DNA of 64,000 nucleotides. Source: Mycobacterium gastri. GTDB lineage: Bacteria; Actinomycetota; Actinomycetes; Mycobacteriales; Mycobacteriaceae. Shown piece by piece: positions 43,858 to 52,347 of this stretch. Below the pieces are notes generated by a model, which saw only the letters and a list, made by a program, of their open reading frames with translations, made no database searches and was not told the DNA's origin. The DNA is taken from contig NZ_LQOX01000143.1 in NCBI RefSeq assembly GCF_002102175.1, positions 20,961 through 84,960 of the forward strand, in the 5' to 3' direction. Both the position numbers and the translations under genes were made by a program. Position 1 is the stretch's first letter. Each line of letters starts with the position of its first letter.

Positions 43858-46800
43858 TCAACCCTCCAAGTCACCTTCGGTGTCCAGCAAAACCTGACGC
43901 AATCCGTCGAGGGTATCCGGTTGCGGCTGGGCCCACATGCCGCGACCGGCCGCCTCCAGCAGGCGTTCGGCCATCCCATGCAGCGCCCACGGGTTGGACT
44001 CCGCCATGAACTTGCGGTTCTCGGCATCCAGCACATAGCTCTGGGTGAGCTGCTCGTACATCCAGTCGGCCATCACCCCGGCCGTCGCGTCGTATCCGAA
44101 GAGATAGTCGACGGTGGCGGCCATCTCGAATGCGCCCTTGTAGCCGTGGCGGCGCATCGCGGCCATCCACCGGGGATTGACCACCCGGGCCCGAAACACC
44201 CGGGTGGTCTCCTCCGACAGCGTGCGGGTGCGGATCGCGTCGGGCCGGGTGTTGTCGCCGATGTAGGCGGCGGGCGCGTGGCCGGTCAACGCGCGCACGG
44301 TGGCCACCATGCCGCCGTGGTACTGGAAGTAGTCGTCGGAGTCGGCGATGTCGTGTTCGCGGGTATCGGTGTTTTTGGCGGCCACCGCGATGCGCCGGTA
44401 CTGGCGGTTCATGTCGTCTACGGCTTCGCGACCGTCGAGGTCGCGTCCGTAGGCGAAGCCGCCCCACGCGGTGTACACCTGGGCCAGGTCCGCGTCGTCT
44501 CGCCAATTGCGGCTGTCGATAAGCTGCAGCAGCCCGGCACCATAGGTTCCCGGTTTGGAGCCGAAAATCCTTGTGGTGGCGCGACGTTGGTCGCCATGTT
44601 GGGCCAGGTCGGCTTGGGCATGGGCGCGCACGTAATTCATGTCGGTGGGTTCGTCAAGATCGGCGACCAACCGGACCGCGTCGTCGAGCATCGTCACCAC
44701 GTGCGGGAAGGCGTCCCGGAAGAATCCGGAAATGCGTACCGTCACATCGATCCGGGGCCGGCCCAGCTCGGTCAGCGGGATAGCGGTGAGATCCACCACG
44801 CGCCGCGACGCGTCGTCCCAGACCGGCCGAACACCCAGCAGGGCAAGCACTTCGGCGATGTCGTCGCCGGCGGTGCGCATCGCCGAGGTGCCCCACACCG
44901 ACAGGCCCACCGACTGCGGCCACCGGCCATGGTCATCGCGGTACCGGGCCAGCAGTGAATCAGCCAGGGCCACACCGGCTTCCCAGGCCAGCCGCGACGG
45001 CACTGCCTTCGGGTCGACGGAGTAGAAGTTGCGACCGGTGGGCAACACGTTGATCAGACCGCGCAGCGGTGACCCCGACGGGCCGGCCGGGATGAACCGG
45101 CCGTCCAAAGCCCTCAATACCTGCTCGATTTCGGAAGTGGTGCCGGCGAGCCGCGGCACCACTTCGGTTGCGGCGAAACGTAGTACCGCCGCGACGTCGG
45201 CGTTGTCCGTGAGATGATTCGCGGCGGCCGGGTCCCAGCCGGTGGCTTGCAGCGCGGCGACCAGCTTCCGGGCGGCTGCCTCGGCCTGGTCGACCGAGGC
45301 GCGCTCGTCGGTGCCGTCGTCGGCCAGCCCGAGCGCCTGTCGCAGGCCGGGCAGCGCCTGCTCGCCGCCGAACAGCTGGCGGGCCCGCAGGATGGCCAGC
45401 ACCAGGTCGAGTTCTTGTTCGCCGGAAGGCTTTTGGCCCAAGATGTGCAGGCCGTCACGGATTTGGACGTCCTTGATCTCGCACAGCCAGCCGTCGACGT
45501 GCAGCAGCATGTCGTCGAACGAATCTTCGGGCGGCCGCTCGGTCAGCCCCAGATCGTGGTCCATCTTGGCGGCCCGGATCAGCGTCCAGATCTGCTGACG
45601 GATGGCGGGTAGTTTTCCGGGGTCCAGCGTGGCCACGCTAGCGTGCTCGTCGAGTAGTTGCTCCAAACGCGCTATGTCACCGTAGGTTTCGGCGCGCGCC
45701 ATGGGTGGGATCAGGTGGTCGACGAGTACGGCGTGCGCTCGTCTTTTCGCCTGGGTGCCCTCGCCGGGATCGTTGACCAGAAACGGGTAGATCAGCGGCA
45801 GGTTGCCCAGCGCCGCGTCGGACCCGCAGGCCGCCGACAGGCCTAATGTCTTTCCCGGCAGCCACTCCAGGTTTCCGTGTTTGCCCAGGTGTACCACGGC
45901 GTGCGCCCCGAATCCCGCCTCCAGCCAGCGGTAGGCGGCCAGATAGTGATGGCTGGGCGGCAAATCCGGGTCGTGGTAGATCGCGACGGGATTGTCCCCG
46001 AAGCCGCGCGGCGGCTGCACCATCAGCATCAGATTGCCGGATCGTATACCGGCAAAGACGATTTCGCCGTCCGGATCATTGGTGCGGTCGACGAACAACT
46101 CCCCCGGCGGCGGCCCCCAATGGTGTGTCACGGGCTCGGTCAGCTCGGCGGGCAGCGTGCCGAACCAAGCGCGATAGTCCTTGGCGGACACTCGGATCGG
46201 GTTGCCGGACAATTGCCCCTCGGTGAGCCAATCGGGGTCTTGGCCGCCGCGTTCGATCAGCGCATGGATCAGGGCGTCGCCGTCGTTTGACTCGACACCG
46301 GGCAGGTCGCCCAGCTGGTAGCCGCGCTCGCGCATCGCCTGCAACAAGGCGACCGCGCTGGCCGGGGTGTCCAATCCGACCGCGTTGCCGATCCGGCCGT
46401 GTTTGGTCGGGTAGGCGGAAAACACCACGGCCACCCGCTTATCGGCGGGTGCGACGTAGCGCAGCCGCGCATGGCGGACCGCCAGACCGGCGACCCGCGC
46501 GCAGCGCTCGGGATCGGCGACATAGGAGATCAATCCGTCGTCGTCGATCTCCTTGAACGAGAACGGGACCGTGATGATCCGACCGTCGAACTCAGGCACC
46601 GCCACCTGGCTGGCGACGTCGAGGGGGCTAAGTCCGTCGTCGTTGTCGCACCACTGGTCCCGGGCGCTGGTCAAGCACAGGCCTTGCAGGATCGGGATAT
46701 CCAGGGCGGCAAGGTGTTCGACGCTCCAGCTGTCGTCATCGCCGCCGGCTGAGGCGGCAGCGGGCTTGACTCCCCCGGCGGCCAGCACGGTGACCACCAT

Positions 46801-47433
46801 GGCGTCGGCGTCGGCAAGTCTGTCGAGCAGTTCCGGTTCGGCGGTGCGCAGCGACGCGCAATACACCGGCAGCGCCCGACCACCCGCGTCCTCGATGGCC
46901 CGGCATAGCGCCTCGACATATGCGGTGTTTCCGGCCAGGTGTTGCGCGCGGTAGAACAGCACCGCGATCGTCGGGCCGTCGACCTTGGAGCCGTCAGCGC
47001 GGGCCAGTTCGCCCCAGGTGGGCGTCACCAGCGGCGGGGTGAAGCCATAGCCCGTCATCAGCACCGTGTCCGACAGGAAGGCGTGCAGCTGCCGCAGGTT
47101 GTCCACACCGCCGTGGGCCAGGTAGATGTGCGCCTGCACCACCGTGCCGGCGGCAACCGTGGACAGGTCGGTCAACTCGGCGTCGGCGGCCTGCTCACCA
47201 CTGACCAGCACGGCCGGCACCCCACTGGCGATCACCACGTCGATGCCGCGCTGCCAGGCGCGGTAGCCACCCAGGATCCGCACCACCACGATCGAGGCGC
47301 CGGACAGCAACTCGGGCAGCTCGTCGTCGGACAACCGCGACGGGTTGGCCCGCCGATAGTCCTTGCCGCTGGAGCGCGCGCTGATCAGGTCGGTGTCGGA
47401 CGTCGACAACAGCAGGACGGTCGGCTCGGCCAC
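43858..47433 (-). CDS. cobN: Cobaltochelatase subunit CobN
   Basis: CobN is the large subunit (1,191 residues) of the ATP-dependent aerobic cobaltochelatase, which inserts cobalt into hydrogenobyrinic acid a,c-diamide with CobS and CobT-type partners. Diagnostic stretches are AVVHLGKHGNLEWLPGKTLGLS, LAWEAGVALADSLLARY and RPRIDVTVRISGFFRDAFP. Length and place match Rv2062c (1,194). The start is a GTG at 47433. No partner chelatase genes are in the window. Confidence 0.95.
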   Translation of the reverse strand: MAEPTVLLLSTSDTDLISARSSGKDYRRANPSRLSDDELPELLSGASIVVVRILGGYRAWQRGIDVVIASGVPAVLVSGEQAADAELTDLSTVAAGTVVQAHIYLAHGGVDNLRQLHAFLSDTVLMTGYGFTPPLVTPTWGELARADGSKVDGPTIAVLFYRAQHLAGNTAYVEALCRAIEDAGGRALPVYCASLRTAEPELLDRLADADAMVVTVLAAGGVKPAAASAGGDDDSWSVEHLAALDIPILQGLCLTSARDQWCDNDDGLSPLDVASQVAVPEFDGRIITVPFSFKEIDDDGLISYVADPERCARVAGLAVRHARLRYVAPADKRVAVVFSAYPTKHGRIGNAVGLDTPASAVALLQAMRERGYQLGDLPGVESNDGDALIHALIERGGQDPDWLTEGQLSGNPIRVSAKDYRAWFGTLPAELTEPVTHHWGPPPGELFVDRTNDPDGEIVFAGIRSGNLMLMVQPPRGFGDNPVAIYHDPDLPPSHHYLAAYRWLEAGFGAHAVVHLGKHGNLEWLPGKTLGLSAACGSDAALGNLPLIYPFLVNDPGEGTQAKRRAHAVLVDHLIPPMARAETYGDIARLEQLLDEHASVATLDPGKLPAIRQQIWTLIRAAKMDHDLGLTERPPEDSFDDMLLHVDGWLCEIKDVQIRDGLHILGQKPSGEQELDLVLAILRARQLFGGEQALPGLRQALGLADDGTDERASVDQAEAAARKLVAALQATGWDPAAANHLTDNADVAAVLRFAATEVVPRLAGTTSEIEQVLRALDGRFIPAGPSGSPLRGLINVLPTGRNFYSVDPKAVPSRLAWEAGVALADSLLARYRDDHGRWPQSVGLSVWGTSAMRTAGDDIAEVLALLGVRPVWDDASRRVVDLTAIPLTELGRPRIDVTVRISGFFRDAFPHVVTMLDDAVRLVADLDEPTDMNYVRAHAQADLAQHGDQRRATTRIFGSKPGTYGAGLLQLIDSRNWRDDADLAQVYTAWGGFAYGRDLDGREAVDDMNRQYRRIAVAAKNTDTREHDIADSDDYFQYHGGMVATVRALTGHAPAAYIGDNTRPDAIRTRTLSEETTRVFRARVVNPRWMAAMRRHGYKGAFEMAATVDYLFGYDATAGVMADWMYEQLTQSYVLDAENRKFMAESNPWALHGMAERLLEAAGRGMWAQPQPDTLDGLRQVLLDTEGDLEG

Positions 47434-47714
47434 TCACCATTCGTACCGCAAACCCGTAAGACCGTCCCGGGGCGGGTCGCGTAACCAACTCCGCGGTCAG
47501 CGCAAAGGTGGCTTTCGGTCGATGGCAGATCTTTCGGTATCGGCGGCGGCTGCGGGATTGGAGGCGACAAAGCGCCCATCCTGCACGGTTTCTCGAATTG
47601 CCAGCCGACCGCAGTCGGATTCCAGTGCAGAGCAGTCGATTTCGCCGCCCCGATGCAGGTGACGCAACCGTCGTTGCGGTCATCACCGCACGGACGCGCA
47701 ACCAAAAAGGGCCG
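47434..47714. other. Intergenic region upstream of cobN
   Basis: These 281 bp carry no convincing gene. I searched the minus strand for a cobalamin riboswitch before cobN and found no convincing B12 box. M. tuberculosis has a toxin-antitoxin pair (Rv2063/2063A) about here; I see no trace of it. Confidence 0.5.
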
Positions 47715-48227
47715 TCAGCCCTTATCGCGCCACCACTGATACAGACTGGCACTGTCTTTGCCCTCGACAACGGCGAGCCGGAGTTTGGCATTGTCGGTCC
47801 AGATGACCGCATAGTTGCCCTCGACGGAAGTGCCGCACTCGACCTGACCGGCGGTCTGGTTGGAGTTGCGGTAACTCCATGTGCCGGGAGAAGCGCCGCC
47901 GCCCGGACACGACGATGCCACAGCGTATCCGCTTCTGCCGGGTCCCTGGCGGAACTCCGTTGCCAGGTCGCTGCCGCTCCCATAGAGAAGGAACACGCCG
48001 TAGGAAGGTCCGCCCGGGTCGGTGCTTTGGCCGCACATCACCCTTTCGAGCGAACCTTCCACCGGGTCTTTCTCCTGGCAGTTAGTCGAGGAGAAGCCCT
48101 GCGGGAGCATGTCCATCAGCTTGCCCGACGGCGCTGCGGCGCAATCGGCTGTGGAGCCGAGAACAGCAGCAGCACCGCTGCACGCGGCAATCGTGATCAA
48201 CCTGGCAGCGCCAGTGCAAAGAGACAT
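47715..48227 (-). CDS. Exported protein, probable lipoprotein, paralogue of the gene at 42345
   Basis: This is a 170-residue protein. The N-terminus contains a possible lipobox (ITIAAC, Cys16). The mature domain repeats the pattern of the 42345 protein: FSSTNCQEK, SSCPGGGASPGTWSYR, GQVECGTS, YAVIWTDNAKLRLAVVEG and SLYQWWRD. Four cysteines could make two disulfides. The shared motif block is seen directly; function and ligand are unknown. Confidence 0.75.
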   Translation of the reverse strand: MSLCTGAARLITIAACSGAAAVLGSTADCAAAPSGKLMDMLPQGFSSTNCQEKDPVEGSLERVMCGQSTDPGGPSYGVFLLYGSGSDLATEFRQGPGRSGYAVASSCPGGGASPGTWSYRNSNQTAGQVECGTSVEGNYAVIWTDNAKLRLAVVEGKDSASLYQWWRDKG

Positions 48228-48430
48228 CTCCGACTCCTATGGGCGCAGTGACTGAGGCTGTCGGTCAGCAACGGCTCCGAGCGCACCGCATGCCTCACCG
48301 CCTCAGTGGCAAACGATATCGCCGCCCGGCTGATCACAACGGCGGTTCCGCCAAATGTCCGGCCGCACGCGGCCCGAAGACCTGGCAAGGCCAGCGGCCC
48401 GCGCTACCACTCGCCGATCACCGCAGGGAG

Positions 48431-48870
48431 ATGTCGTCTTGATTGCTTTCTCCCGGCGGTGCCGCCTTCGATGGACTTCCGGATCTCGGCTCAACTGCTT
48501 ATGCCGCAACGGTTTCCGAGGCGCCGGGGCTACCAGCGAATGGACAGCCGCCGAGGCGGCCAACGCCTCGCCGTTGCAGACCGTGGTGCAAGACCTTTTG
48601 GGCGTGATCAATGCCCCCGGCGGGGCTGCCGGAACAGGGGGAGCCGGCGATCCGGGCACCGCCATCCTCACCGCCCCCGGTCCGGCCGGTTCCAGCTACA
48701 CCTTCAGCATCCTCAACAACACCGCCGGATCCGCTAACGTCTCCTCCAACTGCGGTGCTAGCCTCGGGCGCCACGACCACGACGACGGTTGCGGTATCCG
48801 CGACCTCGGCCACCGGGTCGGCCGGCAAGGTCGTCTCGCTCGACCACGGTCACCGGCCGTCACCGTCCGC
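48431..48870 (+). pseudogene. Possible decayed exported or PE_PGRS-like coding sequence
   Basis: In the 710-bp gap before cobG one frame reads LQTVVQDLLGVINAPGGAAG and TAGSANVSSN. A second frame continues with ATTTTTVAVSATSATGSAGK. Together they look like a broken Gly/Ala/Thr-rich exported protein, faintly like the linker of PE_PGRS proteins. No start, ribosome site or complete frame is present. Low confidence. Confidence 0.25.
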
Positions 48871-48937
48871 ATGGATCACGAGGGTGCCCAGCCGACGGGG
48901 GATCCAATCGTGATTGCCGGGGCCGTACCGTGGACGG

Positions 48938-50053
48938 GTGGTCAGGTCTCGCGACACCGACGCGTGCCCGGGCGCGCTGCAGGTGCACCAGGCCGCCGAC
49001 GGAGCGCTGGTGCGGGTGCGGTTGCCGGGCGGATTGGTTACCGCGGCTCAAATGGGCGCGCTGGCGCGGGTTGCCACCGGCTTTGGCTCGGCAACGCTGG
49101 AGCTGACGTCGCGCGGCAACGTGCAGTTGCGCGGTGTCACCTACGTGGCAACGGTCGCCGAAGCGATCGCCAAGGCGGGCCTGTTGCCGTCGCCGACGCA
49201 TGAGCGGGTCCGCAACATCGTCGCGTCACCGTTGTCGGGGCGAGTGGGCGGAAACACCGACATCCGGGACTGGGTCGACGAGCTGGACGCCGCGATTTGC
49301 GCCGAACCCCGGCTTGCCGGCCTGGGCGGCCGGTTCTGGTTCAGTCTGGACGACGGTCGCGCCGACGTCTCGGGTCTGGCTGCCGACGTCGGCGTCCACG
49401 TATTCGACGACGGCTACGCCTTGACGCTGGCGGGCCGCGACACCGGAATCCGGGTCAGCGATGTCACCGCGACACTGGTCCGGGTCGCGCTGAGGTTCAT
49501 CGAGATCCGCGGAAAGCATTGGCGGATAACCGAATTTGCTGACTTGGGTGACTTGGGTGCCCTGCTCCCCGGAGCGCAACCCGGTGCTGCCTTTTCGCCG
49601 GTCACCACACCGCCGGTGGGCTGGATACCCCAGGACGACGGCCGCGTCACGTTGGGCGCCGCCGTTCCGCTGGGGGTCTTGCCCGCTCGCGTCGCCGACT
49701 GCGTGGCCGCGATCGAGGCCCCCCTGGTCATCACGCCATGGCGGTCACTGCTGATATGCGATCTCGACGAAGCCGTTGCCGACGCCGCGCTACGGGTGCT
49801 GGCGCCACTGGGCCTGGTGTTCGACGAGACCTCGCCCTGGCTACGGGTCAGCGCCTGCACCGGCAGCCCCGGGTGTGCGCACTCGGTCGCCGACGTCCGG
49901 GCCGACGCGGCTGATGCGCTGGACGCGGACACCGCCGTGCACCGCCACTTCGTCGGCTGCGAACGGGCTTGCGGCAGCCCGTTGTCCGGTGAGGTGCTGG
50001 TCGCCACCGGCGACGGATACCGCGCACTGCGGAACAACGACGTCTTAGGGTGA
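48938..50053 (+). CDS. cobG: Precorrin-3B synthase CobG
   Basis: CobG is an oxygen-using iron-sulfur enzyme that turns precorrin-3A into precorrin-3B by hydroxylation at C20 and lactone formation, the step that marks the aerobic pathway. The 371-residue protein has the sulfite-reductase-like repeats (ELTSRGNVQLRGV) and the 4Fe-4S/siroheme-type motif with Cys in CTGSPGCAHS and VGCERACGSP. The GTG at 48938 starts at RSRDTDACPGALQVHQAADG, as in Rv2064. The frame is open for eight codons more. cobH follows after 4 bp. Confidence 0.92.
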   Translation: MVRSRDTDACPGALQVHQAADGALVRVRLPGGLVTAAQMGALARVATGFGSATLELTSRGNVQLRGVTYVATVAEAIAKAGLLPSPTHERVRNIVASPLSGRVGGNTDIRDWVDELDAAICAEPRLAGLGGRFWFSLDDGRADVSGLAADVGVHVFDDGYALTLAGRDTGIRVSDVTATLVRVALRFIEIRGKHWRITEFADLGDLGALLPGAQPGAAFSPVTTPPVGWIPQDDGRVTLGAAVPLGVLPARVADCVAAIEAPLVITPWRSLLICDLDEAVADAALRVLAPLGLVFDETSPWLRVSACTGSPGCAHSVADVRADAADALDADTAVHRHFVGCERACGSPLSGEVLVATGDGYRALRNNDVLG

Positions 50054-50057
50054 GCGG

Positions 50058-50684
50058 GTGCTCGACTACATTCGCGATGCGGCCGAGATCTACCGTCGGT
50101 CGTTTGCGACCATCCGCGCCGAAGCCGACCTGACCCGATTTCCCCCCGACGTGGCGCGGGTGGTGGTCCGGTTGATCCACACCTGCGGGCAAGTCGACGT
50201 CGCCGAGCACGTGGCCTATACCGGCGACGTGGTTAGCCGGGTCCGGGCCGCCCTGCGCGATGGCGCGCCGGTGCTGTGCGATTCGTCGATGGTGGCCGCC
50301 GGGATCACCACCGCGCGGCTGCCCGCGGACAACCGGGTCGTGTCACTGGTTGCGGAGCCGCGGGCGGCCGAGCTGGCCGCGCGCCGGCACACCACCCGCT
50401 CGGCGGCCGGTGTGGAACTGTGGGCCGACCGGCTGGGCGGGGCCGTCGCGGCGATCGGCAACGCGCCCACGGCTCTGTTCCGGTTGCTCGAATTGGTCGA
50501 CGACGGGGTCGCGGCGCCGGCGGCGGTGCTGGGCGGGCCGGTCGGCTTCGTCGGCTCGGCACAGTCCAAACAAGAGCTCATCGAGCGACCGCGGGGCATG
50601 TCGTATCTGGTGGTGCAGGGCCGCCGTGGCGGCAGCGCCATGGCCGCCGCGGCCGTCAACGCGATGGCCGCCGACACCGAATGA
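50058..50684 (+). CDS. cobH: Precorrin-8X methylmutase CobH
   Basis: CobH moves the C11 methyl group to C12, making hydrogenobyrinic acid. This 208-residue protein (same length as Rv2065) has the typical VRLIHTCGQVDVAEHVAY with the catalytic His, and GAPVLCDSSMVAAGI. The start is a GTG and the stop overlaps the start of cobIJ (ATGA), so the genes are coupled. Confidence 0.95.
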   Translation: MLDYIRDAAEIYRRSFATIRAEADLTRFPPDVARVVVRLIHTCGQVDVAEHVAYTGDVVSRVRAALRDGAPVLCDSSMVAAGITTARLPADNRVVSLVAEPRAAELAARRHTTRSAAGVELWADRLGGAVAAIGNAPTALFRLLELVDDGVAAPAAVLGGPVGFVGSAQSKQELIERPRGMSYLVVQGRRGGSAMAAAAVNAMAADTE

Positions 50685-52153
50685 CGAACCGAGGAACCTT
50701 GTGGGGCGTCGGGCTGGGGCCCGGCGACCCGGAGTTGGTGACGGTCAAGGCCGCCCGGGTGATCGGCGAGGCCGATGTGGTGGCCTATCACAGCGCCCGC
50801 CATGGCCGCAGCATCGCCCGCGGTATCGCCGAACCGTATCTGCGGCCGGGGCAAATGGAGGAGCACCTGGTGTATCCGGTGACCACCGAGACGACCGGTC
50901 ATCCCGGCGGTTACGCCGGCGCGCTGGAGGATTTCTACGTGCAGGCCACCGAGCGCATTGCCGCGCATCTGGACGCCGGACGCAATGTGGCGCTGCTCGC
51001 CGAGGGCGACCCGCTGTTCTACAGCTCGTACATGCATTTGCACACCCGGCTGACGCAGCGGTTCAACGCGGTGATCGTGCCGGGAGTGACCTCGGTGAGC
51101 GCCGCCTCGGCGGCCATAGCGACGCCGCTGGTGGCCGGCAACGAGGTGCTGTCGGTGCTGCCCGGCACGTTGCCGGTTGCCGAGCTGACCCGCCGGCTCG
51201 CCGACGCCGACGCTGCCGTAGTACTCAAACTTGGCCGTTCGTATCACAATGTGCGCGAAGCACTTTCGGTGTCCGGCCAACTTGACGACGCTTTCTACGT
51301 GGAGCGGGCCAGCACCGCCGTTCAACGGGTGTTGCCAGCGGCTGACGTCGATGAGGCCAGCGTGCCGTACTTCTCGCTGGCCATGCTTCCGGGGGGACGG
51401 CGGCGCGCGTCGGTTGTCGGTTCGGTCGCGGTGGTGGGCCTGGGTCCCGGCGACATGGACTGGATGACGCCGCAGAGCCGGCGCGAGCTGGCGTGCGCGA
51501 CCGATCTGATCGGATACCACACCTACCTGAACCGCGTTCCGGTGCGTGACGGGCAGCGGCGCCATCCCAGCGACAACACCGACGAGCCCGCCCGCGCCCG
51601 GCTGGCCTGCTCGCTGGCCGAGCAAGGTCATGCGGTGGCGGTGGTGTCGTCGGGTGATCCGGGTGTATTCGCCATGGCCACGGCCGTTCTGGAAGAGGCG
51701 AAGCAGTGGCCGGATGTGCAGATCCGGGTGATTCCCGCGATGACGGCCGCCCAGGCGGTGGCCAGCCGGGTTGGCGCCCCGCTGGGGCATGACTATGCGG
51801 TGATCTCGTTGTCCGACCGGCTCAAGCCGTGGGAGGTGATCGCCGCACGGGTTGCGACCGCGGCCGCCGCCGACCTGGTGCTGGCCATCTACAACCCCGC
51901 TTCCAAGGCGCGCACCTGGCAGGTCGGCGCGATGCGGGACCTGCTGCTACAGCACCGCGAGCCGGGCACCCCGGTGGTGATCGGCCGCGACGTGTCGGGC
52001 CCCGATGAAGACGTTCGGGTGGTGCGGCTGGCTGACCTGAACCCCGCCGACATCGACATGCGTTGCCTGCTGATCGTCGGGTCCTCCCAAACCCAGTGGT
52101 ACTCAGCAGGTTTCGATGACCGCGTGTTCACACCGCGGCGGTACCCGACCTGA
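50681..52153 (+). CDS. cobI: Fused precorrin-2 C20- and precorrin-3B C17-methyltransferase (CobIJ)
   Basis: This 490-residue protein contains two tetrapyrrole methylases in tandem. The first (residues 1-245, opening WGVGLGPGDPELVTVKA) is CobI, methylating C20 of precorrin-2. The second (from about 247, VAVVGLGPGDMDWMTPQ) is CobJ, methylating C17 with ring contraction. Both have the SAM-binding GxGPGD loop and later LAEGDP or VSSGDPGVF motifs. The fusion is the mycobacterial form (Rv2066). It closes the cobG-cobH-cobIJ operon and meets mmpL tail to tail. Confidence 0.95.
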   Translation: MTNRGTLWGVGLGPGDPELVTVKAARVIGEADVVAYHSARHGRSIARGIAEPYLRPGQMEEHLVYPVTTETTGHPGGYAGALEDFYVQATERIAAHLDAGRNVALLAEGDPLFYSSYMHLHTRLTQRFNAVIVPGVTSVSAASAAIATPLVAGNEVLSVLPGTLPVAELTRRLADADAAVVLKLGRSYHNVREALSVSGQLDDAFYVERASTAVQRVLPAADVDEASVPYFSLAMLPGGRRRASVVGSVAVVGLGPGDMDWMTPQSRRELACATDLIGYHTYLNRVPVRDGQRRHPSDNTDEPARARLACSLAEQGHAVAVVSSGDPGVFAMATAVLEEAKQWPDVQIRVIPAMTAAQAVASRVGAPLGHDYAVISLSDRLKPWEVIAARVATAAAADLVLAIYNPASKARTWQVGAMRDLLLQHREPGTPVVIGRDVSGPDEDVRVVRLADLNPADIDMRCLLIVGSSQTQWYSAGFDDRVFTPRRYPT

Positions 52154-52347
52154 AGCCCGTTACCATGCGTCATCCGGTGCGCACCGTCAGCGGGCACTAA
52201 CGCACCGAATCGTTGCAAGGCCGGCGCATGCTGGTGCGCCGAGCGTGACATGGCTGCGCAAAATCGGCCAAATTCTCACGCTCAGAACACGTTCGACGAA
52301 ATCCGGTGGCGGCGATCAACGCGCGTACGCTACGCCGGCCACCCCGG

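Noticed and set aside
48240..48330. GCCACTG on the minus strand, like the B12 box of a cobalamin riboswitch
   Set aside because: The rest of the B12-box consensus and the paired upstream elements are missing. It lies before the exported-protein gene, not before cobN or cobG.
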